NCBI GenBank assembly: GCA_947631705.1
Contig: CANRMJ010000002.1
Coordinates: 21,403-85,402, forward strand
Direction: 5' to 3'
DNA length: 64,000 bases
From: an uncultured Clostridia bacterium
Lineage (GTDB): Bacteria > Bacillota > Clostridia > Oscillospirales > Acutalibacteraceae
Shown here: positions 20,484-30,312 of the stretch, in pieces
How positions within the stretch are numbered: the stretch's first letter is position 1
Layout of the letters: the number at the start of each line of letters is the position of its first letter
Notes under the pieces: model-generated
What the model saw: the letters and a program-made list of their open reading frames with translations, nothing else
Told to the model about the DNA's origin: nothing
Database searches by the model: none
Translations under genes and position numbers: made by a program

Positions 20484-21332
20484 TTATACTCCCGAATAGG
20501 CGTTAAAACCGCCGTCTACGGGTATGTTAACTCCCGTTATGAATCCGCTGTATTTTTCATCGCATAGGAAAAGAAGCGCGCCGTCAAGCTCCTGCGGTTC
20601 GCCGAATCTGTTCATAGGAGTTGCCGCGAGGATTTTGCCCGTTCTCTCGGTTGGCGAGCCGTCCTCATTCCAAAGGAGAGCCGCATTCTGCTTTGTTGAG
20701 AAAAATCCCGGTGCGATTGCGTTGACTCTTATACCCATAGGCGCAAAGTGAACCGCCATCCACTCCGTGAAGTTTTTAACGGCGGCCTTTGCCGCTGAAT
20801 ACGCGGGAATCCGCGTGAGCGGGCGAAACGCGTTCATAGATGTTATCATAACGATGCAGGCGTGTTTTTTTTCAACCATATCACGCGCGAAAACCTGAGT
20901 GGGAATAAGCGTGCCCAGGAAATTCAGATTAAAAACAAAGCTGATACCGTCGGGGTCAAGGTCAAAAAAGGTTTTTATGTTTTCGTCCTTTTGAAGAAGG
21001 TCTGCTTTTTCAAGCGTGTCTTTCGTTGTTGTGCCCTTGGGATTGTTTCCGCCCGCGCCGTTCAACAGAATATCGCACGTGCCCAGCTTTTCAACAACGG
21101 TATCGCGCGCCTTTTGCATTGATTCGGGGTCAAGCACGTTGCAGGCAACGGCTATCGCCTCGTATCCCTCGGCGTTTATTTCATCAGCGCATTTTTGAGC
21201 CGCCTCTTCGTTTAAATCAAGCACCGCAACACGGCAGCCCCGGGCGGCAAGCGTTTTGGCAAACGCGCCGCACAGCACTCCGCCGCCGCCCGTTACAACG
21301 GCAACTCTGCCCTTTAAATTTTCGTGATTCAT
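20484..21332 (-). CDS. SDR oxidoreductase, D-mannonate oxidoreductase-like (YjmF/UxuB-type)
   Basis: Rossmann VVTGGGGVLCGAFA, NGAGGNNP, YSAAKAAVKNF; 4-nt overlap with uxuA. Confidence 0.85.
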   Translation of the reverse strand: MNHENLKGRVAVVTGGGGVLCGAFAKTLAARGCRVAVLDLNEEAAQKCADEINAEGYEAIAVACNVLDPESMQKARDTVVEKLGTCDILLNGAGGNNPKGTTTKDTLEKADLLQKDENIKTFFDLDPDGISFVFNLNFLGTLIPTQVFARDMVEKKHACIVMITSMNAFRPLTRIPAYSAAKAAVKNFTEWMAVHFAPMGIRVNAIAPGFFSTKQNAALLWNEDGSPTERTGKILAATPMNRFGEPQELDGALLFLCDEKYSGFITGVNIPVDGGFNAYSGV

Positions 21333-22411
21333 TTTTGTGTGTCCTTTCTGCTCTTAACAGCCGCCTCCCAAAGACCGTTGAGGTAGCACGCGCCGAGCGC
21401 TCTGTCATAAAGTCCGTAGCCGGGTCTTCCGACTTCTCCCCAGATCATTCTGCCGTGGTCGGGGCGGATATATCCGTCAAATCCCGCGTCTATCAGCGCA
21501 CAAACGATTTCAAACATATCAAGCGAACCCGCCGCGCTCTCGTGCGCCGTTTCGTTGAACCACCGATTGTTTATGGAAACGTTTCGCAGGTGCGCAAAAT
21601 ATATTCGCTTTCCGATTTCGGGATCGCGTATAATTTGAGCAACGTTGTTTTCGGGGCTTGCGCCGAGAGAGCCCGTGCAGAGCGTTATTCCGTTGCACTC
21701 GCTCGGCACGGATGAAATCAGCTTTTTAAGAGCGCTGTGCCCCGTTATGATTCTCGGCAATCCGAAAATGCCCCACGGCGGATCGTCAGGATGAATAGCC
21801 ATTTTGATGCCCGTTTCCTCGCACACGGGCATTATTGCCTCAAGAAAATATATCAGGTTTTTCCACAAATCGTCTGCCGTTATTCCACGGTATTTTTTGA
21901 AAAGGTCTTTAATTTCGCCCATACGCTCCGGCTCCCAGCCCGGCATGGCAAAGCCGTTTGATTTGCTGTCTATTTCTCTGAACATATCTTCGGGCGATTT
22001 TCCCTCAACCTGCTTTCCGTCGTAGCAAAGGCAGGTTGAGCCGTCGCCCATAGGCATATAAAGGTTTGTTCTTGTCCAGTCAAACACGGGCATAAAATTA
22101 TAGCATATGCATTTCACGCCCGCTTGAGAAAGATTTTTAATCGTTTTAATGTAATTTTCTATATATTTGTCTTTTGAGGGAGCACCGAGCTTGATATCTT
22201 CGTGAACGTTTACGCTCTCGATACATTCCATAGTCAGTCCCGCGTCGGTAACCTCCCTGTGCAGAGCCTTTATTCTTTCCAAAGGCCAGATCTCGCCTGC
22301 GGGCAGATCGTGCAGCGCGGGCACAACTCCCGTAACGTTCGGAATCTGCCGGATTTGTTCAAGCGTCACCTTGTCAAGCCCGCTTCCGAACCAGCGAAAG
22401 GTCATCTGCAT
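21329..22411 (-). CDS. uxuA: Mannonate dehydratase
   Basis: MQMTFRWFGSGLDKVTLEQIRQIPNVTGVVPALHDLPAGEIWP; HPDDPPWGIFGLPRI; DGYIRPDHGRMIWGE. Confidence 0.95.
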   Translation of the reverse strand: MQMTFRWFGSGLDKVTLEQIRQIPNVTGVVPALHDLPAGEIWPLERIKALHREVTDAGLTMECIESVNVHEDIKLGAPSKDKYIENYIKTIKNLSQAGVKCICYNFMPVFDWTRTNLYMPMGDGSTCLCYDGKQVEGKSPEDMFREIDSKSNGFAMPGWEPERMGEIKDLFKKYRGITADDLWKNLIYFLEAIMPVCEETGIKMAIHPDDPPWGIFGLPRIITGHSALKKLISSVPSECNGITLCTGSLGASPENNVAQIIRDPEIGKRIYFAHLRNVSINNRWFNETAHESAAGSLDMFEIVCALIDAGFDGYIRPDHGRMIWGEVGRPGYGLYDRALGACYLNGLWEAAVKSRKDTQK

Positions 22412-22530
22412 AAAAACGCCTCCCCGATTTCTGATTGCCGCCCGCCCCGCAAAATGTTTGGGGAAAAGAGCGGCGCGCCCTTTACGGGCGTTGCCTTATT
22501 TTATCACATATCGCGCGGCGTTTCAAGGAA

Positions 22531-23706
22531 TTATTGATTATCAAATAAAATTTCCGTTTGCACCGCTATATTGCGGATGCAGGAATAACTGTCTGTTATA
22601 ACGCAGCCGCCGTCGTCTTTTTCAACGGTTATGTTTTCGTTCAGAATTTCACAGTTTTTAAGCTCCTCGTTCTTTTTCTTTTCAAGCTCCGATTTGGCAA
22701 GCGCCTCAAGCTCGCCGTCAGTAAGCATACGCGCGCTTTCGCTGTAATATTCCGCCGTTTCCGTTATTATTCCCACAGGCAGGCGGTAATCGTTTATAAC
22801 AAGCGTTGTTTTTTCGCTGCCTATATCGGCGCTGCCGCTGTCCTTTTTAAGATAAAGCGGAATTTCAAGCCCGAAAAGGAAAAGCTTTTTGTATTTTTCG
22901 GTGTGGGTGGGAGTTTTTTCCGTTTGGCTGCGCGCAACGTTAAGCGAAATGCTGCCGTTCACCTGCGCCAGCACCGTTCCGTGGGCGTGGGCAAAATGGT
23001 TTTTCTTGTCTACCTCGCTTTCGCGCACGCCGGAAATCAGCAGATCTCCCCGCGTCACCGCGTCTCCCTCTTTAACCTCCGGCCACCCGCCGAGAGCAAT
23101 AACTCTTGTTATAACGCCGTCTTCCGCGGCGGTCACGTTTGTTATATCGTTTTTTTCCATTTTGGGTTTGTCAACTGTTTCGCTTATTTCAACGGAAGCC
23201 GTGGAGCCCGTTTTGTTTATGGAGATCCACGCAACCTCCTCAAAGTCAGACATAACCGAAAGCTCAAGCTGTTCCTTGTCTACGCTGCTCCAGCGAACGC
23301 CTGTTTTAAAGCCGTTTTGAGCGAGATAATCAACAATTTTAACGTCTGTTATCCTGTCGTTTCCGGAAACGGTTATGTTCCAGATAAAGCCTCCCATAAG
23401 CGAAATAAAAACAGCCATGTAAACGGCGCCCGCAAGAAGTCCGCCGCGGCGGCTTACGGGAGCGAGCAAAAACGGAAAACCGCACCGTTTTTGTATCTTT
23501 ACAACGCAGCCGTTTTTAAACGCCGTTTTGTGGAGGGATTTATATTGGGCGATCCTTGTTTCGGCGATAATTCCACCGTCTGTTTGCATGATGTTTTTAA
23601 GATTTATCCCGTTGTTGCGGCAGCCGTTTATAAATCCCTCGGTGAAGCCGCCCGTGCAGGTGAATCGAACATAGCCCAAAAGCCATCTGAAAAATCTAAT
23701 CAGCAT
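22531..23706 (-). CDS. yqfD: Sporulation protein YqfD
   Basis: YqfD architecture (GYVRFTCTGGFTEGFINGC; single TM; VSGNDRITDVKI) next to yqfC. Confidence 0.88.
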   Translation of the reverse strand: MLIRFFRWLLGYVRFTCTGGFTEGFINGCRNNGINLKNIMQTDGGIIAETRIAQYKSLHKTAFKNGCVVKIQKRCGFPFLLAPVSRRGGLLAGAVYMAVFISLMGGFIWNITVSGNDRITDVKIVDYLAQNGFKTGVRWSSVDKEQLELSVMSDFEEVAWISINKTGSTASVEISETVDKPKMEKNDITNVTAAEDGVITRVIALGGWPEVKEGDAVTRGDLLISGVRESEVDKKNHFAHAHGTVLAQVNGSISLNVARSQTEKTPTHTEKYKKLFLFGLEIPLYLKKDSGSADIGSEKTTLVINDYRLPVGIITETAEYYSESARMLTDGELEALAKSELEKKKNEELKNCEILNENITVEKDDGGCVITDSYSCIRNIAVQTEILFDNQ

Positions 23707-24007
23707 CGGAAAACTCCATACTCATAATAAAGCCCTGAACAACAGCCCCTTGAGGAGAGAGGGAATTTATGTGCAGATCTTCGCCGTGAAAAGTAACCGA
23801 GCGCTTGCCGGTGTTAAGCCTTATTTTTTCCGAGGAATATTCCTCTATTGCTTTCAAACCGTCCACAACGCACTCAAAATTTCCCGTTATTTCCAAATGA
23901 GGTTCGCCCGTGTAGTATTCAAGCGGAAAATCAGTAAGCAACTGAGAATTAAACCTATTTTGTTCGACTCCCCGTTGCTTAAGCTCCTTTATAGAAAATT
24001 TTTTCAT
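23696..24007 (-). CDS. yqfC: YabP/YqfC family sporulation protein
   Basis: EVTG-type motif (HLEITGNFECVVDGLKAIEEYSSEKIRLNTGKRSVTFHGEDLHI); overlaps yqfD start. Confidence 0.88.
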   Translation of the reverse strand: MKKFSIKELKQRGVEQNRFNSQLLTDFPLEYYTGEPHLEITGNFECVVDGLKAIEEYSSEKIRLNTGKRSVTFHGEDLHINSLSPQGAVVQGFIMSMEFSDAD

Positions 24008-24052
24008 AAAATCACCAATAATTTATATGTATAAAATTTGGGTGAATATGAG

Positions 24053-24084
24053 AAAAGGAGCTGTTTTTTTACAGCCCCTTTTTG
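24053..24084 (-). terminator. Terminator after the 57-aa ORF
   Basis: Minus strand AAAAGGGGCTGT aaaaaa ACAGCTCCTTTT. Confidence 0.6.
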
Positions 24085-24110
24085 TAATTCGCGGAAAATC
24101 CGCTTTCGGT

Positions 24111-24284
24111 TTACATAACGGAAGCAACCGTGTCCACAAAATCGGAAACCTTGTTAACTGCCTTCTGCATTGTTTTTTTTGCGCTTTTGTTTTCTCCCAT
24201 AGACGCGCCCGCCGCCGCCATAACAGAGCCGACAGCCATGGCAACGCCGAGTCCTTTCATAATATTTACCGTTTTCTTTTTCAT
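24111..24284 (-). CDS. Small hypothetical protein (57 aa)
   Basis: MKKKTVNIMKGLGVAMAVGSVMAAAGASMGENKSAKKTMQKAVNKVSDFVDTVASVM*; RBS GGAGGAATTATTATG; own terminator; absent from ORF track. Confidence 0.7.
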   Translation of the reverse strand: MKKKTVNIMKGLGVAMAVGSVMAAAGASMGENKSAKKTMQKAVNKVSDFVDTVASVM

Positions 24285-24551
24285 AATAATTCCTCCGAAA
24301 ATTAATTGCGCGGTGTTCCGCGTAGTTATATTGTTTGCATAAAACGGAGAAATAAAGTGTATAAAAATATGTTATTCAGCAAAATATTTAGAAAAAAACA
24401 TTTATTAAAAGAATTATTTGTGAAAAAACAAAAAATATTCCGATTTTTTGTCGGAATATTTTGGAATTTTTGCAGTATTCGATTTTTTCATTGTTTAAGC
24501 AACGGAGAGCCGAACCTGTTTTGCTCGGCTCCCCGTTCTTAGTGAAAGCGC

Positions 24552-25508
24552 TTATCTGCAAAGATTTTTGTATTGCTCAAATTCTTTTTTGTTGTAAAAA
24601 TACGATTTGTCTTTTCCGGCAACTCCCAGCTCTGCCCACCATTCTTCTTTAAGAATGTTTAATAGCTTTGTGTAGGTTGGTTCGGCAATCGTGTTAAGAT
24701 TCCAAAGGCTGAAATGAAGAGCGTAGTTTATATAATCCTTTTCAAGCTCCTTGTAAATTCCCTCGCTTATAAGGCGCTCGCGCAGAGCAAGAAGCGCCTT
24801 GTAAAAGCAATCCCACGATTTTTCCCTTGTGTTAGAGAGCGAATCTTTGTTGTTTCTGCGTTGGTGGGCAAGAATTTTGCCCTTTTCAACGTATGCGATT
24901 TTTTCAGCCGTTGCAACTGCTGAGAAAACAAAAAGCATATCGTTGCTCGTGCGCTGCTCCTGAAAGCGCAGACCTTTTTTGATAACAAATTCTCTGTTGT
25001 ATAGCTTGTCCCACGCCCAGCCCACGAAAACCTTAAAAACGTTGTCTGTCATCGCGCGCCTGTTAAACGGCTGATATGGAGGCAGCTCGCTGTATCTTAA
25101 AGTCCAGCCGACACTTTTGAACTCTTTTGTATCCTCGTGATATTGGTCAGACTGAAAAACAACGAAATCGGCACTGTATTTTTCCGCGCAGTTATATGAT
25201 TCCTCAAGCATTTTTTCATCAAAAAAATCATCGGAATCAAGGAAAGAAAGATATTTTCCGCGCGCCCTGTCCAGCCCCGCGTTCCTCGCGGCGCCCGCCC
25301 CTCCGTTTTGACGGCTAACAGCCGTGAAACGCGGGTCTTTTTCAGAAAATTCGCTTATTATATCAAACGAGGAATCCGTTGAGCCGTCGTCTACGCAGAT
25401 AACCTCAATTTCCTTTAATGTTTGGCTCGCAACGCTCTCAAGGCAGCGGCGCAGATATTTTTCAACGTTGTAAACGGGAATTATAACCGAAACTTTGATA
25501 TCACTCAT
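24552..25508 (-). CDS. Glycosyltransferase family 2
   Basis: VSVIIPVYNVEKYLRRCLESVASQTLKEIEVICVDDGSTDSS; DSDDFF. Confidence 0.93.
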   Translation of the reverse strand: MSDIKVSVIIPVYNVEKYLRRCLESVASQTLKEIEVICVDDGSTDSSFDIISEFSEKDPRFTAVSRQNGGAGAARNAGLDRARGKYLSFLDSDDFFDEKMLEESYNCAEKYSADFVVFQSDQYHEDTKEFKSVGWTLRYSELPPYQPFNRRAMTDNVFKVFVGWAWDKLYNREFVIKKGLRFQEQRTSNDMLFVFSAVATAEKIAYVEKGKILAHQRRNNKDSLSNTREKSWDCFYKALLALRERLISEGIYKELEKDYINYALHFSLWNLNTIAEPTYTKLLNILKEEWWAELGVAGKDKSYFYNKKEFEQYKNLCR

Positions 25509-26670
25509 CTTTTTTGTAGCCCCTTCGCATTTTGTTTATTTTTCTGTAAATTTTTTTAGCAAAGTTTTTAACGCGAATCGGGATATACATTATGGCTCTG
25601 CCCAGTCTGTATGATTTAGAGCGTTTTATTTTGTCAAGCTCTGTTTTTACCTGCTTAAAATTGTTGTTAAGGCTCGTGCTGCCGGCGTTCATCGGCAGCG
25701 CTTTTATTTTGTAGTAAACCGCCGTTTGGTTTATCAAAAGATTAATGTTGTCTCTTTCGCCCGGCGTGAAAAGGTTTTCGTCCATTTCGCCGAGGTCGCG
25801 GGCGCGTTTCATCTCTTTCGCGAAACGCTCCACATATTCTTTTTTGCAGTCGTTCGCTATTCTGCGCAGGGTGGTCAGCGAATTGTGAAAGCGCTTTAAG
25901 GTGTAATAGCCCTTAAAACGTTCCCATGTTTCGGGGTGCTGCATAAGAACATCGCGTATATGGTCGTATTCAACGTTTATGCAATAGATTTTCTGCGGGT
26001 CGCGAACCGAGGAATTGGGATTATCTCTCCTGTTCATATAATAGGGCTTATCAATAATCATGGCGCGCTCGGCAAACGCAAAGGTTTGAAACCAAAAGCC
26101 GTTGTCCTGAAAAGAGGCGCCCGGTGTTTCATTGTGGCGTATACCGTATTTGTTCAGAAATTCGCGCCTGTAAATTCCGCTCCAGGTGTTCATTATCCAG
26201 CGTATCGCGTCGGGGGTGCGGCTCGGGTTAAAAACAGTGTTGTAATCCTCCGCTTTTTTTGAAAGGTGGTTGTATGTTAAAAACATATCTCCGTTTGACG
26301 CGCGTTCAAAGCGGTAAAAATCGGCTTTCACAAAATCAAGGTCGTTTTTCTTCGCCGCGTCATAGAGATTGCCGAACATATTAACGGGCACGAAATCATC
26401 GGGCTCAACAATGCCTATATATTCGCCCGCAGCCATATCAAGCCCTATATTCATTCCTATTCCGTAGCCGCCGTTTTCCTTGTCCACAAGCTTGATGCGC
26501 CCGTCTTTTTCGGCATAGCTTTTCAAAATGGAAAGCGAATTGTCGGTGCTGCCGTCGTTTATGCAGATTATCTCGATATCCTCCAGGGTTTGGTGAGTGA
26601 TGCTCTCCATGCACTCAACAAGATACGGCTCAACGTTATAAGCCGGCACGATTATAGAAACCTTTGCCAT
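25501..26670 (-). CDS. Glycosyltransferase family 2
   Basis: VSIIVPAYNVEPYLVECMESITHQTLEDIEIICINDGSTDNS; EPDDFV. Confidence 0.93.
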   Translation of the reverse strand: MAKVSIIVPAYNVEPYLVECMESITHQTLEDIEIICINDGSTDNSLSILKSYAEKDGRIKLVDKENGGYGIGMNIGLDMAAGEYIGIVEPDDFVPVNMFGNLYDAAKKNDLDFVKADFYRFERASNGDMFLTYNHLSKKAEDYNTVFNPSRTPDAIRWIMNTWSGIYRREFLNKYGIRHNETPGASFQDNGFWFQTFAFAERAMIIDKPYYMNRRDNPNSSVRDPQKIYCINVEYDHIRDVLMQHPETWERFKGYYTLKRFHNSLTTLRRIANDCKKEYVERFAKEMKRARDLGEMDENLFTPGERDNINLLINQTAVYYKIKALPMNAGSTSLNNNFKQVKTELDKIKRSKSYRLGRAIMYIPIRVKNFAKKIYRKINKMRRGYKKDE

Positions 26671-26695
26671 AATGTGTTCTCCTTAAATATTCTCC

Positions 26696-27802
26696 TTAAA
26701 ACTCTTCACGAACCGTTTCAAGCGCGGCGGCAATCACCTTGTCCATATCGTAATACTGATATCTGCCGAGCCTGCCGCCGAATATAACGCCGCCCTCTTT
26801 GTCGGCAAGCGCCTTGTATTTTAAATAAAGAGCGTTGTTTTCATCGTTGTTTATCGGGTAATACGGCTCTATTCCCACGCTCCATTCGGAGGAGTATTCC
26901 CTTGAAATAACGGTGCCCTTCTGTGTGCCGAATTCAAAATGCTTGTGCTCGATAATTCTTGTGTAGGGCACCTCGCGGTCTGTGTAGTTCACAACGGCAC
27001 AGCCCTGATAGTTGTCTGTATCGGGCAGAAATTCCGTTTCAAAGCGAACGGTTCTGTATTGCAGCGCGCCGTAGCAATAGCCGAAATATTCGTCTATGTT
27101 TCCCGTGTAAACGATTTTCATTCCCGAAATATCGTTTTCCTTTTTGAAATCCTCAAATGCGGTTTCAAGCAAAACGTCGGTGCCGCTCAGCATTTTCTCT
27201 ATTATTTTTGTGTATCCGCCGATTGGGATACCCTGATATCTGTCGTTAAAATAATTGTTGTCATAGGTGTATCTCACCGGCAAACGCCTTATAATAAAGG
27301 CGGGCAGCTCGGCGCAGCTTCTGCCCCACTGCTTTTCCGTGTAGCCCTTAACAAGCTTTTCGTAAACGTCGCGCCCAACAAGCGAAAGAGCCTGTTCTTC
27401 AAGGTTTTGCGGATTTTCGATGTTGTATTGAGCCTTTTGCTTTTCAATGATTTCCCTTGCCTCGCTCGGCGTTTTGATCCCCCACATTTTTGAAAAGGTG
27501 TTCATATTAAAGGGAAGATTGTAAAGCTCGTCCTTGTAAACAGCAACGGGAGAATTTATATAGTTGTTGAAATCGGCAAACTGATTAATATAATTCCATA
27601 TCTCCCTGTTGCTTGTGTGAAAGATATGAGCGCCGTATTTGTGAACATTAATTCCGTTTATATTTTCACAATATATATTTCCGCCTATGTGGTTTCTTTT
27701 TTCAATCACAAGGCAGCGCTTGCCGCGCTTTTTTGCCTCAAATGCGAAAACCGAGCCGAAAAGCCCGCTGCCAACTATTAAATAATCGTATTTTCCGTTC
27801 AT
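26696..27802 (-). CDS. glf: UDP-galactopyranose mutase
   Basis: YDYLIVGSGLFGSVFAFEAKKRGKRCLVIEKRNHIGGNIY; HKYGAHIFHTSN; GYTEKQWG. Confidence 0.96.
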   Translation of the reverse strand: MNGKYDYLIVGSGLFGSVFAFEAKKRGKRCLVIEKRNHIGGNIYCENINGINVHKYGAHIFHTSNREIWNYINQFADFNNYINSPVAVYKDELYNLPFNMNTFSKMWGIKTPSEAREIIEKQKAQYNIENPQNLEEQALSLVGRDVYEKLVKGYTEKQWGRSCAELPAFIIRRLPVRYTYDNNYFNDRYQGIPIGGYTKIIEKMLSGTDVLLETAFEDFKKENDISGMKIVYTGNIDEYFGYCYGALQYRTVRFETEFLPDTDNYQGCAVVNYTDREVPYTRIIEHKHFEFGTQKGTVISREYSSEWSVGIEPYYPINNDENNALYLKYKALADKEGGVIFGGRLGRYQYYDMDKVIAAALETVREEF

Positions 27803-27814
27803 ATTTTTCCTCTC

Positions 27815-28945
27815 TTATCTGAAATGAAGTATGCGTTTTCCTATGTCAAACAGCCTGCTGTTTGCCGGCAGCAGCAGGCTTAACCTGCGCGCAATGCGAA
27901 CCAATGGCTTTTTTTCGGCGTTTGATTTGTAAAAAAGCCTTTCGCGGTTTTCTTTTCTGTATTTAAACATCAGAAATTCGGCGAGCGTGTGCTCCGAAAT
28001 GAATTTTATATCCTCAAAATCGCTTTTAAAATAGCAGTAATCGGCGCTTAGGTGGGCGGCGATATCAAAATGCTTAAAGCACTCGTTTTTAACGTTTTCA
28101 TAGGCCGCGCGCATTGATTCGTCGTTTTCCTGAATCATAACGCTGCGGATAAGTCCGTTGTAAAGGCGGCTGTAAAAGCTCTGCAAAGCCTTTGCGGATA
28201 TGCCGTTTTCGGTGATTTCGTCATATATAGCGGCATATGCCTTGTAGGTGCATAAAGGATCTGCCGCCGCCTTTCCCGTTATGCTTTCGCTGTTGTTTAC
28301 GCGGTAATGGATAAGAGGCAAAGCGGTATATGTTATTCTCTTAGCGTAATACATACAAATCATAGAAAAATATGTGTCGTTTGAATTTTGCAGATTTTGA
28401 AATTCAATGTTGTTTTCCCTTATGAAATCCGCTCTGATTATCTTGTTCCACGGCGCGCGGGCGGCAATGTTAAAAATATATTCGGGGTGGGTTTCAATCG
28501 AAAACACGCTCTCTTTTGGCAAAAAGCGCTTTTTTAATATCGTTTCGTCTATCGTTTGCCTGTCGGAGCCGTCCTCAAACGTGTATGCCGCGCAAAGGCA
28601 TAGCTCCGCGTTTTCCTTTTCGCATTTGTTAAGCATAATTTCAAGCGCGTTCGGTTCAAAATAATCGTCCGAATCCCAAAAAGCAAGATATTTTCCCGCT
28701 GCCGCCTTGATTCCGTTGTTGCGCGCGGCTCCCGCAAAAAGATTTTTCTGAAAAATTATTTTCACGCGGCTGTCTTTTTCGGCAAAATCCTTTAAAATTT
28801 TCGGGGAATTATCGGCGGAGCCGTCGTCAACGCAAATTATCTCTATATTTTTAATTGTTTGATTAATAACGCTGTTTAAACATTGCTCAAGATATTTTTC
28901 GGCGTTGTAAACAGGGATTATAACCGAAACCACGGGGCTTTTCAT
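27815..28945 (-). CDS. Glycosyltransferase family 2
   Basis: VSVIIPVYNAEKYLEQCLNSVINQTIKNIEIICVDDGSADNS; DSDDYF. Confidence 0.93.
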   Translation of the reverse strand: MKSPVVSVIIPVYNAEKYLEQCLNSVINQTIKNIEIICVDDGSADNSPKILKDFAEKDSRVKIIFQKNLFAGAARNNGIKAAAGKYLAFWDSDDYFEPNALEIMLNKCEKENAELCLCAAYTFEDGSDRQTIDETILKKRFLPKESVFSIETHPEYIFNIAARAPWNKIIRADFIRENNIEFQNLQNSNDTYFSMICMYYAKRITYTALPLIHYRVNNSESITGKAAADPLCTYKAYAAIYDEITENGISAKALQSFYSRLYNGLIRSVMIQENDESMRAAYENVKNECFKHFDIAAHLSADYCYFKSDFEDIKFISEHTLAEFLMFKYRKENRERLFYKSNAEKKPLVRIARRLSLLLPANSRLFDIGKRILHFR

Positions 28946-29083
28946 TTTTTCGCTCCTTTTTTAAGGAAAAACTTTCCGCAATTGTTATAATTATATATTA
29001 TTAAATAAAGAGTGTCAACCGATTGATATTAAATTCAATATATGTTAAAATTAGCTTAATATTTAAAAAAATGGTGAAAAGAT

Positions 29084-30256
29084 ATGGATATTTATGCCGA
29101 ATTCAAAAGAAAATTCAACACTTCCGAGGAGCCGCTTTCAGTTTATTGCCCATACAGAATCGCGCCAGTAGGCGCTCATTCCGATTATCAGCACGGGCTT
29201 ATATCCGGCTTTGCGATAAACCACGGCGTTGAGATTAAATTTTTGCCCACAAACGACGGGAGCGTAAAGCTTTACAGCGGAAATTTTGAGGGAGTAACCG
29301 AGTTTTCCGTTTACGAGCTGCCGCAAAGGAGCTTTAATTGGGGCGATTTTGCGAAGGCGGCGTTTGTTTCGCTCAAAAGGCGTCACAAAATAGATAAAGG
29401 GCTTATCGGTTTTATTTACGGCGATCTGCCCGTCGGCGGGCTTTCTTCTTCGGCGGCTGTTTTAATTGCTTATATTTCGGCAATTTCAAAAATCAATAAT
29501 ATTATTCTCACAAAAGCGGACGTTATAGATTTTGCTCTTTATGCCGAGCACGATTATCTTGAAATGAATGTCGGCAAAATGGATCAGAGCTGTGAGGTCT
29601 ATTCAAAAAAGGACTGCCTTTTGTTTCTTGACACGCTTGATGATTCCTACAGGCTGATACCGACAAGCGAAAATATGCCGCCGTATGAATTCGCTGTTAT
29701 TTTTTCGGGAAAAGAAAGAAAACTCGCGAACACGGCTTTCAATTCAAGGGTTGATGAGGCGAAAGCGGCGGCGTTTGCCCTGAGGGCGTTTGCCGATATT
29801 TCCTACGGAAGTTTTAAGGATTCCTATATGCGCGATGTGCCGCGAAGTGTTTTTGATGAATACAAGGATAAAATTCCCGCCGCGTGGCGCAGACGCGCGG
29901 AGCATTTTTACGGCGAGTTTGAAAGAGTGCAGCGCGGCGCGAAAGCGTGGGAAAACGGCAATATCGCCGAGTTCGGAAAGATTATGTTTGAATCCGGCCA
30001 CAGCTCGATTTATAATTGGGAAACGGGTTCACCCGAGCTGAAAACGCTCTATGAAATTATGCTTAAATGCGACGGGGTTTACGGCGGGCGTTTCAGCGGC
30101 GCCGGATTTAACGGCTCGTCTGTCGCGCTTATAAATCCCGATAAAAGGGAAGAGGTTTCGGCGTTTCTGCGCGAAGAATATTTAAAGGTGTATCCGCAGT
30201 ATGAAAACGATTTTTCGATTCATTTCTGCCGCACGGCAGACGGCGTTCAGCTGTAA
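29084..30256 (+). CDS. GHMP kinase, galactokinase/galacturonokinase-like
   Basis: PYRIAPVGAHSDYQHG, DLPVGGLSSSAAVLIAY, GGRFSGAGFNGSSVALI. Confidence 0.85.
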   Translation: MDIYAEFKRKFNTSEEPLSVYCPYRIAPVGAHSDYQHGLISGFAINHGVEIKFLPTNDGSVKLYSGNFEGVTEFSVYELPQRSFNWGDFAKAAFVSLKRRHKIDKGLIGFIYGDLPVGGLSSSAAVLIAYISAISKINNIILTKADVIDFALYAEHDYLEMNVGKMDQSCEVYSKKDCLLFLDTLDDSYRLIPTSENMPPYEFAVIFSGKERKLANTAFNSRVDEAKAAAFALRAFADISYGSFKDSYMRDVPRSVFDEYKDKIPAAWRRRAEHFYGEFERVQRGAKAWENGNIAEFGKIMFESGHSSIYNWETGSPELKTLYEIMLKCDGVYGGRFSGAGFNGSSVALINPDKREEVSAFLREEYLKVYPQYENDFSIHFCRTADGVQL

Positions 30257-30277
30257 ATAAAAATTTTCTATAAAATA

Positions 30278-30311
30278 AAAACCGCTTGAACATTGAAATT
30301 CAAGCGGTTTT
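30278..30311. terminator. Bidirectional terminator
   Basis: AAAACCGCTTGAA cattgaaa TTCAAGCGGTTTT between convergent genes. Confidence 0.85.
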
Positions 30312-30312
30312 G

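Noticed and set aside
22558-23727. 389-aa plus-strand ORF opposite yqfD
   Set aside because: Fully antisense to a recognisable yqfD; no RBS or family signature; shadow ORF.
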